This document shows, in pieces, positions 1-6,159 of a stretch of 13,029 bases of DNA. Position 1 is the first letter of the stretch, and every line of letters starts with the position of its first letter. The position numbers and the translations under genes are program-made. Under the pieces are notes generated by a model. The model worked only from the letters and a program-made list of their open reading frames with translations, searched no databases and was not told the origin of the DNA. The stretch spans positions 750,981-764,009 of the forward strand of contig MU646336.1 of the NCBI GenBank assembly GCA_026770585.1, written 5' to 3'. Origin of the DNA: Baffinella frigidus. Taxonomy: Eukaryota > Cryptophyceae > Cryptomonadales > Baffinellaceae.

Positions 1-13
1 TATATATATATAT
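1..13. repeat. (TA)n microsatellite at window edge
   Basis: Thirteen bases of alternating T and A, cut by the window start. It lies just inside the intron that follows the helix D-E exon. Confidence 0.8.
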
Positions 14-17
14 GCAC

Positions 18-149
18 CAGAGGAGGAACGAGACACGCCATAAGACCCAGCGAGAAGCGGAGGTGATTGAGGACGCGGCTGAGAGGCACCCCACTCGCGC
101 CACCCGCCACGTAGAGCAGGTACGGTATTAGTCGGCAGTCCACGACGCC
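18..149 (-). CDS. Rhodopsin-like exon: helix D end to helix E start
   Basis: The acceptor TTCTAG lies just before 149 and the donor CTG|GTGCAT follows 18. The exon is 44 codons, phase 0 to 0. It reads GVVDCRLIPYLLYVAGG, then a short loop, then RVLNHLRFSLGLMACLVPPL. Two hydrophobic stretches separated by a loop fit the D-E helix pair, and the Asp near its start could match BR D115. The other strand also has an open, GT-ended frame (21-119), but it is highly charged, as expected for the antisense of a membrane segment. The minus reading matches the phase of the preceding exon, so I prefer it. Confidence 0.5.
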
Positions 150-3100
150 CTAGAACCACGCCGAATCTGATCATCAGGGAAACATCCTCGTCAATCACCA
201 ACCCATATCCCAGAAAACCTCACGGTGCGTTCGAAGTTGGTGTTGAACATCTGATCGTGAGGGGAACATCCTGTTCAACACCAACTGTCGAAAGTGCCGT
301 TGGTGTGTCTGGGATGTGGGATAGTAAGTGGGGTGCTTGGCCACCTGCCACGTAGCCGGTCGAGAATGTCACACAAGAGCACGGGCTAGGCACAGGTCAG
401 CGTGTCACTGCATGTCATTTTTGAACTGTCTTTTCGCTGGCGATATCTGGTGGTTTAGGGTTTAGGGTTTAGGGTCAAGGGTTCAGGGTGTAGGGTTCAG
501 GGTAAAGGGTAAAGGGTTCAGGGTTTCGGGTTTCGGGTTTCGGGTTTCGGGTTTCGGGTGGAGGACGCACCCCGAGGATGAGGAGGAGCTGGGAGGTGGA
601 CGGGGGCGCGCCGGCAATGTCCGCCAAGTACGGGAGCACCACTGCGCTGAACACCCCCCACCTGCACTCCACCCCGACGTTTAGGGTTTGGGTTTCAGGG
701 TTTAGGGTTTAGACGCGATGAAACTATTGCGTGCTTTTGGGGGAGGATGGGTGGTATCATGGGGGATGCTCACAAGCGCGCTGAACAACTCCCGCCTGCA
801 TTCCCGCCCGACGTTCAGACGCGGTCAAACTCTGAAACTAGTTGGGGAAACTCAACCTGAAACTAGTTGGGAAAACTGCTGCTTGGCGAGGAGGGTTGCT
901 ATGTCGGGGACCTGAAAAAACAATCGATGGGCACGGCTCAGTGATGCCTGCTCACAGGGGATTCCGTGGCAAGAGCAGCTCGGTGCAGGGCCTTGCGGGG
1001 TGGGTCTATCCGGGGAAACCAATTTTTCTTTCATTTCATGGCAACGAAAATTACCACACAATTCGTTCTTTCTTATTAGTAATATTAAAAAAAATGCGTA
1101 GTAATTTTCGTTGCCAGGAAATGAAAGAAAAACGGGTTCCCCCTGATAAGGGTTGCTGAATCCCACGCGTACGCCATGGTCCTAGGACGTATCGCTTTGG
1201 GGTTATTCAAAATCCCTTCGAGGTCCGCTGTGTGAGTTCACGCTTAGTTCAAAACTGGTGCACTCGCGTGAATGGATAGGATTGAGCGAATGCGGAGGCG
1301 TAACCGATGAATCGGACGTTGAAGAGGGGGTAGGTGGGTGCTTTCGCAAAGGGTTGAGGGTTTGGGGCTTAGGGCTTAGTGTTTAGGGTTTGGAGTTTAG
1401 GGTTTAGGGTTTTGGGTTTAGGGGGGTTTGGGGTTTAGGGTTTAGGGTTTAGGGTTTAGGGTTCAGGGTTTAGGGTTTAGGGTTTAGGGTTTAGGGTTTA
1501 GGGTTTAGGGTTTATGGTTGAGGGTTTAGGGTTTAGGGTTTGGGGTTTAAGATTTAGGGTTTAAGGTTAAGGGTTTAGGGTTTAGGGTGTACTCGACGAA
1601 TCGGACGTAGAAGAGAGGGTAGGTGGGTGCTTTTGCGTAGGCTGGATCGTAGAAGGGGTTCTTGTGTTTGTGGTCCCCCGGTGTTGCCATCATCTGGTTT
1701 AGAGGTTGAAGGGTTAGGATTTAGGGTTTAAGGTTTAGGGTTCAGGGTTTTGGTTTTTGGGTGTAGGGTTTTAGGTTTAAGGTTTGGAGTTGAAGGGTTA
1801 GGGGTTGTGGGATTGGGGTTGGGGTTTGGGGGTTGGGGGTTGGGGGTGAGGTGTGAGGGGTTAGGGGTTAGGGGTTAGGAGTTAGGAGTTAGTGGTGATG
1901 GGTGAGGGGTTAGGGGTGAGGGGTTACGGTTTGGGGGTGAGTGGTTAGGGGTACTGGTCAGGATGTATCACTCCTTGCGACTCACATCACAGCTGGCAGA
2001 CTCCCACCACGTTAGCTACACCAGCCGGCACGGTTTTCATCAGGACGATACTTCACTGGAAAGACGTTGAAGAAACTCTAATTCGTCAAGAGTCGCACGC
2101 GCGAGGGGGAGGGCGGGGGAGCACCGGATTGCTGTACAGCACTGCGCGGAGGCAGGCGGCCCGACCTTGCGGGACTGATTCAAAAGACGGTGGAAAAACT
2201 CCAACTCATCAAGACTCCAATTCGCCAAGAGTCCTGAAAGGGAGGGGGCGTGGGCGGATTGCTGTACGTCCACTGTGCGGATGCAGGCGGCCCGACCTTG
2301 CAAAGCACCATCATCCCGTTTCCTTCAGGATTCAGTTAATTTTTTAAAACTCCCTTTGAAATTGTGTCCCGTCCTCGCTCGGCAGCGGACCCTCAACCGT
2401 ATGTGCGGGGGGGGCGTACCGGATTGCTGTACGTCCACTGTGCGGACGCAGGCGGCCCGACCTTGCGCAGCACCACCATCCCACTCCCCGTTGCCATTGC
2501 GAGATAGCACAGCCCGCCCACGATTGCGATGCAGAGGACTACGACCTGTGCGGGAGGAGGGAGGAGCGTGATCAATACACACCACCGTCCCATACAATCA
2601 GGGGGGTTGTCTCGCTGCATGTCGCCATGGTGAGATTGCGATTCAGAGGACTACGACCTGTTCGGGGGGGGCGCATCTGATATGACGTGTCGCCCAACAC
2701 CGAAAATCAGGGGAGTGGTCTCGCTGCCTATCGTCATCGCGAGATAGCACAGGCCCCCCACGATTTTGATGCAGAGGACTACGACCTTTGTGGAAGGCGC
2801 GCCGTTATTATACCATGTCGCTGGCCGATGCGGGTGAATACACCGAATCGTTTGCGGACGCGGTGTTGGCACATTCACCGTGTGATCTCACGTCAAAACA
2901 CATCGGAGGAGTTGTCTCGCGCCAAAAAGGCAGGAAAAGGCAGAAAACGAGACAAGGGGCGAGGATGTGACTGTTCCATATCAGTCGGTGAAACGCTGAA
3001 CGCTGAACACTGAACGCTGAACGTCAAATCCCCAACCCCTGACCCGAAACGCCCGAAAAGGCAGGGACACGGGCTTACGGCATGAATCCCCCTATGTCCC

Positions 3101-4107
3101 TACGGTCAAAGCTGCAGTAGTCCGCTATGAGGGGGTTAGACCTGAGGTGCAGCCTCCTCGGGCAATCCGCGCGACGCAGCCCGCGAGTATCTGCACATTC
3201 ACGGGAAAACCCCTCAAATTCAGCGAACCGTCTATAGCGTGAGTACCTGCACATTCACGGGACCACGCCAGGTCACAAGTGGGGATGTCAGAACGCGACG
3301 TTTCGTTTCGGTGTACTCAATCAGTGTGTCTTCCCCGAGATTTGACGGTTGGCAGTTTCCTCCCTAATAATCAATTTTATATGTCTATTGTGTAGTAAGA
3401 TGAATGCCGCGCGCCGCCGCTCGTGAGTATCTGCATATTCACGGGAAACCCCCTCTCTTTCAGCGAACAGTCTCTAGCGAGAGTATCTGCACTTTGACGT
3501 GAACGCTTCTCCAATTCAGCCAACCGTCAACAGCGTGAAACGCGTGCGTTGGTGCTTTGCACGTGTGTGTGAGTGGGGAGGGGTATTGTGGGGGATGGGC
3601 GGTGTGGGCGGGACACAGTCTCAGTAGCTTTGTCTCGGGGGGGGCGAGACACAGCTACTGAGACCGGGTGTGTGTTTGATGTACGTGACAATTGGGTTTG
3701 CTGATCCTTTGCTGTACGTACGGCGATTGGGTTTGCTGAAGTACGGCGATTGGGTGTGCTGCCCGTGATGAGGGGGTGTGATGCACCTGTCGACTGCATC
3801 TTCTGTACCGATTGCCGATTGGCATGATCCCTAACCCCTACGCCCTAAAACAGGTCCCTGATGCAGGGCTAAACCTCAACATAAGCATAATCATAAACAC
3901 AAACATAGACATAAACATAAATATAAACATACACATAAACATAAACATAGACATAGACATAAACATAAACATAAACACAGACATAAACGTTAACCTAGTC
4001 CCTGAATCCTCAACCCTTTGCCGATTGGGGTGTGTGTACCTGATGAAGGCGACAATCGACAGGATGGAGAAGAGAACACAGGTAGTGTACAGGAACACCA
4101 CCCCAAC
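18..4107 (-). CDS. Microbial (type 1) rhodopsin-like gene, helices A-E, 3' part outside window
   Basis: Proposed exons in transcript order: 4107-4040, 2886-2814, 2545-2462, 1693-1593, 661-571, 149-18. All junctions are GT/AG and phases agree (0>2, 2>0, 0>0, 0>2, 2>0, 0). The joined frame has about 183 residues. Seen: helix A (VVFLYTTCVLFSILSIVAFI), a polar linker, helix B containing YLAMATGSG, a B-C loop, then helix C with FYVRFVEW, and two more hydrophobic segments. Known of the family: helix C of retinal proteins carries R-Y-x-D/E-W, and helix B often ends in a small-residue glycine-rich turn. Inference: a retinal-binding membrane pump, channel or sensor with Glu as Schiff-base counter-ion. 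In an ungapped alignment the BR D85/T89/D96 positions read E/F/Y, so there is no obvious cytoplasmic proton donor. Helices F-G and the retinal lysine are not in the window, so the assignment rests on helices A-D. Introns carry telomere arrays, MITE-like hairpins and decayed exon copies. The 5' end is uncertain. Confidence 0.6.
202..320. mobile_element. MITE-like imperfect hairpin element
   Basis: Outer arms 202-214 and 308-320 differ at one base as inverted repeats. The inner arms 236-249 and 272-285 are a perfect 14-bp inverted repeat (GTTGGTGTTGAACA). The intervening arm sequence also pairs with small indels, so nearly the whole 119 bp folds on itself. One internal part (249-285) is also a direct, diverged copy of 166-203. 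No coding capacity and no clear target-site duplication is visible. Non-autonomous DNA transposon is an inference from shape only. Confidence 0.45.
453..558. repeat. Telomere-type heptamer array with TTTCGGG block
   Basis: Starts with three TTTAGGG units, degenerates through CAAGGG, TTCAGGG and TAAAGGG forms, then ends in five perfect TTTCGGG units (524-558). The last unit ends 12 bases before the 571 exon edge, so the array fills the start of the intron after that exon. Confidence 0.9.
571..661 (-). CDS. Rhodopsin-like exon: second half of helix C and start of D
   Basis: Acceptor TGCAG before 661; donor GGG|GTGCGT after 571. The first base completes the Glu codon left open by the 1593 donor, giving R-F-V-E then W-G-V-F-S-A-V-V-L-P-Y-L. 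A further stretch ends SQLLLILG and leads into helix D in the next exon. Phase 2 in, phase 0 out, 30 complete codons. The other two frames are Arg/Pro/Ser-rich, and this frame is the only hydrophobic one. A diverged copy of its acceptor region is at 778-815. Confidence 0.55.
680..712. repeat. Short telomeric-repeat insertion
   Basis: About four to five heptamers (TTAGGGTTTGGGTTTCAGGG type) lie between GACG (676-679) and ACGCGATGAAACT (713-725). A paralogous site at 810-831 has GACGTTCAGACGCGGTCAAACT with no array, so this looks like heptamers added at a TT(T/C)AG seed. Confidence 0.7.
778..815 (-). pseudogene. Decayed copy of the 571-661 exon acceptor region
   Basis: Matches 644-681 at about 32 of 38 positions, covering the acceptor and the first codons of the helix C exon. 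The AG is kept, but the following coding sequence diverges quickly. It lies in the intron upstream of the real exon. Confidence 0.6.
832..877. repeat. Two-copy 21-bp direct repeat
   Basis: CTGAAACTAGTTGGGGAAACT (832-852) recurs at 857-877 with one change. Intronic; no function evident. Confidence 0.75.
1005..1150. mobile_element. MITE-like element with ~42-bp terminal inverted repeats
   Basis: Arms 1012-1054 and 1101-1142 are inverted copies with about three mismatches and one indel, both containing TTTCTTTCATTTC and GGCAACGAAAATTAC. The symmetry extends loosely outward to CTATC/GATAAG ends. The AT-rich middle of about 46 bp has no coding capacity. Length and shape fit a non-autonomous inverted-repeat transposon. 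A target-site duplication is not clear. Confidence 0.6.
1305..1349 (-). pseudogene. Decayed copy of the helix C (1593-1693) exon end
   Basis: Matches 1594-1640 at roughly 41 of 47 positions. In the homologous frame it reads FNVRFIGY where the exon reads FYVRFVE, so the counter-ion Glu is Gly here. The frame upstream is out of register. It lies on the other side of a telomere array from the real exon. Confidence 0.6.
1355..1588. repeat. Telomere-type array, mostly TTTAGGG
   Basis: Long run of TTTAGGG with TTCAGGG, TTTGGGG and TTAAGGG variants; the most perfect stretch is about 1435-1515. It begins a few bases inside the intron that follows the 1593 splice donor and ends beside the decayed copy of the same exon. 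Confidence 0.95.
1593..1693 (-). CDS. Rhodopsin-like exon: B-C loop and first half of helix C
   Basis: Acceptor ACCAG before 1693; donor GA|GTACAC after 1593. 33 codons plus two bases (phase 0 to 2). It begins MMATPGDHKHKNP, continues through a Tyr/Pro-rich loop, and ends LFYVRFV-GA. The split codon becomes Glu when joined to the 661 exon. The intron begins GTACACCC and runs directly into telomere heptamers, which contain no other GT for a long distance. This makes the donor choice nearly unique. Confidence 0.6.
1708..1960. repeat. Degenerate telomere-like array
   Basis: Heptamer-derived sequence drifting from TTTAGGG through GTTTAAGG to GGGTTGGGGGTTGGGG and GAGGGGTTAGGGGTTAGG. It lies in the intron between the helix B and helix C exons. 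The block structure of variants suggests local re-amplification. Confidence 0.85.
2040..2466. repeat. Three-copy array of a splice-junction unit
   Basis: The segment GGATTGCTGTAC...GGCGGCCCGACCTTGC occurs at 2126-2170, 2256-2301 and 2421-2466. Between the first two copies, a second shared stretch (AATTCGYCAAGAGTC) is also repeated. On the minus strand each copy begins with the CAAG|GTCGGG donor of the helix B exon. The array is therefore a tandem duplication of that exon end plus the first part of the following intron. Confidence 0.75.
2462..2545 (-). CDS. Rhodopsin-like exon: helix B
   Basis: Acceptor CCCGCACAG before 2545; donor CGCAAG|GTCGGG after 2462. 28 codons, phase 0 to 0. Reads VVVLCIAIVGGLCYLAMATG then SGMVVLRK. 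The YLAMATGSG turn is typical of helix B in type 1 rhodopsins. Two further copies lie upstream (2597-2657 and 2703-2785); only this copy is free of stops and has a good donor. Confidence 0.6.
2597..2657 (-). pseudogene. Decayed helix B exon copy with stop
   Basis: Keeps the CAG|GTCGTAGTCCTCTG start, but the next codon is TGA, and an internal deletion removes the middle of the helix. The remaining sequence matches the 2703-2785 copy (CAATCAGGGG...GTCTCGCTGC). Confidence 0.65.
2703..2785 (-). pseudogene. Second helix B exon copy, probably unused
   Basis: Open frame VVVLCIKIVGGLCYLAMTIG, with a Lys inside the helix and no clear donor at its end. The space to the preceding exon end (2814) would leave an intron of only 28 bases. 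That makes use of this copy unlikely unless splicing differs. An alternative exon cannot be excluded. Confidence 0.5.
2814..2886 (-). CDS. Rhodopsin-like exon: A-B linker
   Basis: Acceptor GTGAG|A before 2886; donor ATG|GTATAA after 2814. It has one base plus 24 codons, phase 2 to 0, exactly bridging the helix A and helix B exons. The peptide is polar (SHGECANTASANDSVYSPAS ending SDM). Phase fit and codon use are the only support; the acceptor is weak. Confidence 0.4.
2994..3021. repeat. Heptamer (CGCTGAA)4
   Basis: Four seven-base units with one change in the third (CACTGAA). The period equals that of the telomere heptamer, but the sequence differs. Confidence 0.7.
3185..3536. repeat. Four copies of a ~56-bp repeat in two pairs
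   Basis: Units starting GAGTATCTGCACATTCACGG and ending near TCAGCGAACCGTCTNTAGCG begin at 3185, 3241 (truncated), 3425 and 3481. The pairs are separated by about 150 bases of unrelated sequence. Within the intron between the helix A exon and the A-B linker; nothing coding seen. Confidence 0.75.
3618..3664. repeat. Strong hairpin with G7 loop
   Basis: Arms 3618-3637 and 3645-3664 are 20-base inverted repeats with one mismatch (GTCTCAGTAGCT...), separated by exactly seven Gs. It could be a cruciform or an RNA stem with a G loop; function unknown. Confidence 0.8.
3706..3762. repeat. Three-copy GATTGGGTTTGCTG repeat
   Basis: (A/G)ATTGGGT(T/G)TGCTG occurs three times, two copies preceded by TACGGC. 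A related CCGATTGG sequence recurs at about 3807 and 4020 beside the helix A exon donor. Confidence 0.6.
3876..3990. repeat. Hexanucleotide microsatellite (ATAAAC/ATAGAC)n
   Basis: About eighteen six-base units of ATAAAC, ATAGAC and ATACAC. Open reading frames through it (Asn-Ile or Met-Phe repeats) are artefacts of the repeat. Intronic, downstream of the helix A exon donor. Confidence 0.9.
4040..4107 (-). CDS. Rhodopsin-like exon: helix A
   Basis: Acceptor GAGCGCAG before 4107; donor ATCAG|GTACAC after 4040. 22 codons plus two bases, phase 0 to 2. Reads VGVVFLYTTCVLFSILSIVA then FI, an uninterrupted transmembrane segment followed by Arg. The acceptor and first codons are partly copied at 4281-4309 (GCAG|GTAGGGGCGGTGTTCCTG on the minus strand), and more weakly near 4226. 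Confidence 0.55.
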
Positions 4108-4200
4108 CTGCGCTCACGGTTTATCGTTCAGCGTTTGGGAGGCCAGATGAGTACCGCACACCCAGCATGTCAACGACCCCCATCTGCGCACGAAGTCTTG

Positions 4201-4353
4201 AGTTTGACCAGAATGACCTCCCAACCTGCACCACGAAACCGGTGGGTCGGGTCGAGCATCCTCACACCCGACGCCGGGGGGTGCACAGGAACACCGCCCC
4301 TACCTGCGTGTGCGGTCGTCAGTTTGACCAGAATGAGTCAGTTTGACCAGAAT
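4201..4353. repeat. Direct repeats around the helix A exon acceptor
   Basis: AGTTTGACCAGAAT occurs at 4201-4214, 4321-4334 and 4340-4353. Interleaved is a partial copy of the helix A acceptor region (4281-4309). Confidence 0.7.
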
Positions 4354-4375
4354 CAACTGACACACAGGGACTCAC

Positions 4376-4590
4376 GCGCCGCGACCCCCCCTGACAGATC
4401 AGGTCGCGCTTCCTCCCGGGAGGAGGTCAGGTCGCGCATCCTCCTGGGCGGATGTGTCAGGCATGCAAACGCCTCCAAGAAGTCCTCCCCGTCCTCCAAA
4501 CGCTCCGTCTCGAGCACGGCGTCGCCCGACGTCCACTTAACCGAGCTGCACCACATGCCCGCGCGCGCGCTCACCGGTCTCCAAACCCGC
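4376..4590 (-). CDS. Candidate exon of acidic protein segment
   Basis: On the minus strand, after a CAGCAG acceptor (4591-4592), a frame runs RVWRPVSARAGMWCSSVKW, then TSGDAVLETERLEDGEDF, then LEAFACL. It has coding-like, GC-ending codon use. A strong GTGAGT donor follows 4376, but its phase does not fit the helix A exon, so either the end or the frame is wrong. The internal Met (MWCSSVKW) could even be the start of the rhodopsin gene. Function unknown; it may belong to the 5' part of the rhodopsin-like gene or to a separate gene. Confidence 0.35.
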
Positions 4591-4616
4591 CTGCTGGCTC
4601 GCATCCTCCTTGAAGC

Positions 4617-4765
4617 GGCGCTGAGCAGGCGCGCCGGGCACCTTGAAGGCCGTCGGATTCCGACGGCCTCCAAGGGGATTTGGTGTTTTTGACTTTTTCG
4701 ATTTGCCCAAGTTGTGAGGGTTGGTGGTGGTGGTTTGCATCCTCCCGGCGCGCCTGCTCGGCGCC
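4617..4765. repeat. Inverted repeat with internal palindrome
   Basis: Arms 4617-4638 and 4744-4765 (GGCGCTGAGCAGGCGCGCCGGG type) are inverted with one mismatch. Inside, 4641-4675 is a near-perfect palindrome centred on GGATTCC (GGCCGTCGGA/TCCGACGGCC). The segment 4648-4728 has a diverged relative at about 9392-9481. It looks like a small mobile or foldback element in an intron. Confidence 0.6.
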
Positions 4766-4850
4766 TGCTCGACAACGCAGCTGGAAACGCGCCATCTCTC
4801 GTTTCCCGCCGTAGTGGGAAAACGCCGGGAAGCATTCCGGGATGGGAGAC
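4700..4850 (-). CDS. Possible exon, frame undecided
   Basis: After a TCAAG acceptor (4851-4852) two frames stay open. Phase 0 gives VSHPGMLPGVFPLRRETRDG; another gives SPIPECFPAFSHYGGKREMA. The second looks more protein-like, but its phase does not match the preceding 15-codon exon. No convincing donor before the foldback element. Kept only as a candidate. Confidence 0.25.
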
Positions 4851-4910
4851 CTTGACATGAAGAGGTGAGGATGATTTCGTGGAGGAATGGTGAAGGGAGG
4901 GGAGACTCAC

Positions 4911-4955
4911 AGGGCTGACGCCAACGACGCTCAGGACGTTGCGGAACGTGAGAGC
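4911..4955 (-). CDS. Candidate 15-codon exon
   Basis: Acceptor GTGTGTCGCAG before 4955 and a near-consensus donor CCT|GTGAGT after 4911 bracket the frame ALTFRNVLSVVGVSP, phase 0 to 0. This is compatible with the 5406-5537 exon upstream. Good splice sites are the main support; no family recognised. Confidence 0.45.
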
Positions 4956-5027
4956 CTGCGACACACAGGCGAGAGGCGTCAGTGTTGACCGTCATTGCTG
5001 CCTCCATCCTGTCCCCACACCTGACTG

Positions 5028-5405
5028 AGCAGGACCTAGCGAAAGAGATAATTTGTTTCTGACTACCAGAGCAGGATCTAGAGAAAGAGAGAGAACGTTA
5101 TCACTACCAACACGAGCGAGCTGTGTTCGCACCTGCTACCCCTGATTCGGCGCGAGCTTGAGCGCGGAGAGCGACAGCCCCCCCCCCGACGCCGAGCACG
5201 CGTCCCGTGACCCATGACTCGCCGGGTGGTAGAAGGAGATAGGTGTGACCCTACACCTATCTGAAGAGGACCTACGCAAAGACAGAGGACTGTATGCATA
5301 CCAACACGAGCGAGCCTCCTCCCCCGACCCTACACCCATCCGAGCAGGACCTAGCGAAAGACAGAAAACGTTGTGACTATCATAAAGAGCGAGGCGTGTT
5401 CGCAC
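5028..5405. repeat. Tandem duplication of an exon with its flank
   Basis: The motif GAGCAGGACCTAGCGAAAGA recurs in variants near 5029, 5069, 5262 and 5342. Two copies continue into a GAGCGAG...TTCGCACCTG donor region (about 5118-5133 and 5390-5406). This is a tandem array of the exon 3' end plus intron start, about 270 bp per full unit, with one short internal copy. Confidence 0.7.
5133..5240 (-). pseudogene. Decayed copy of the 5406-5537 exon with in-frame stop
   Basis: Shares ISFYHPAS-GSRDACSASGG and LSLSALKLA-NQG with the exon, but the codon before the final Gln is TAG (5136-5138) instead of TAC. Its 5' part is lost and no acceptor is in place. The donor sequence CAG|GTGCGAAC is still intact. 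Confidence 0.7.
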
Positions 5406-5537
5406 CTGGTACCCCTGATTGAGCGCGAGCTTGAGCGCGGAGAGCGACAGCTCCCCCCCCGAGGCCGAGCACGCATCCCGCGATCCATCACTTGCCGGAT
5501 GGTAGAAGGAGATCTCGGCGTTTGAGATGTTGGGGCA
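5406..5537 (-). CDS. Exon of unrecognised protein
   Basis: Acceptor CTCTCGGCAG before 5537; donor TACCAG|GTGCGA after 5406. 44 codons, phase 0 to 0, reading CPNISNAEISFYHPASDGSR then DACSASGGELSLSALKLALN and QGYQ. Two Cys and an N-x-S site would suit a lumenal or extracellular segment. Same strand as the rhodopsin-like gene and phase-compatible with the 4911-4955 exon. It may therefore be an N-terminal exon of that gene or the end of another one. Confidence 0.5.
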
Positions 5538-5820
5538 CTGCCGAGAGGGCGACACGTCAACGGTGTGGTACAACTACGTTGGGACACCAGGCCGGGGAAC
5601 GGACCGCACCCCCAGGTGCTGCGACTGCAGTTGCAGTGCCACACCAGACTGCTGGAGGGGTTAGCTCTCTTTGGGAACGCCAACTTTGGCGTTCAACTGT
5701 GTCAAAAGTAAACAATTTCCCTGTATTTCTTCCGGGAAATTGACTTCTGGTGACCTCTTCCAAGAATCTGGCGTGGTGCACCGCAGGTGTAAATATAAAG
5801 CACCCATGAATCGTGTATTT

Positions 5821-5953
5821 ATGAACAACCTATAAACCTGGTTGCGAAATGGCGAAGCGGGGATGAGCACCTTTCGGGTGGTTCGATCTGGAAGAAATGC
5901 ACGTTTCTCTGAACAACCCAGAGCCCTGGTTGCGAAAGGGCGCAGTGGGGATG
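5821..5953. repeat. Two-copy 45-bp direct repeat
   Basis: 5821-5865 and 5909-5953 share TGAACAACC, CCTGGTTGCGAAA and GGGGATG with scattered changes; offset 88 bases. Confidence 0.7.
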
Positions 5954-6043
5954 GGCGAGATCAAGGAAGTGGGGATGGGTAAAAAGTTGATCACTTTTCA
6001 AAAGGCTGGTGGGGCGGGCTCTCGAGGTCTTTTCTGAGGGTAA

Positions 6044-6137
6044 TAAAGAAGACGAAGAAGAAGAAGAAGCAGAAGAAGAAGACGAAGACGAAGAAGAGGA
6101 GGAAGAAGAGGCAGAAGAAGAAGAAGAAGAAGAAGGA
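6044..6137. repeat. Purine triplet tract (GAA/GAC)n
   Basis: About 90 bases of GAAGAAGAA with occasional GAC, GCA and GAG, all purine-rich on the plus strand. The antisense Phe/Leu run and the acidic sense frame are repeat artefacts. Such mirror-repeat purine tracts can form triplex DNA. Confidence 0.85.
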
Positions 6138-6159
6138 TGGGCACCTGGCGGGTGTTGCA

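Noticed and set aside
21-119. Plus-strand exon candidate (RRNETRHKTQREAEVIEDAA...) with a CAG|GTACGG donor
   Set aside because: Charged antisense of a hydrophobic minus-strand exon that fits the phase of the rhodopsin-like gene; kept as an alternative only.
852-1166. Open frames across the 1005-1150 hairpin on both strands
   Set aside because: Both derive largely from the inverted arms of the MITE-like element.
1355-1588. True chromosome end
   Set aside because: Arrays are degenerate, occur in both orientations, and are followed by more genes; they are interstitial.
2705-2785. Second helix B copy as a mutually exclusive exon
   Set aside because: It would leave a 28-base intron after 2814 and its phase does not allow direct joining to the helix A exon.
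3812-4150. Asn-Ile repeat open frame and its Met-Phe antisense
   Set aside because: Arises from the ATAAAC hexamer array.
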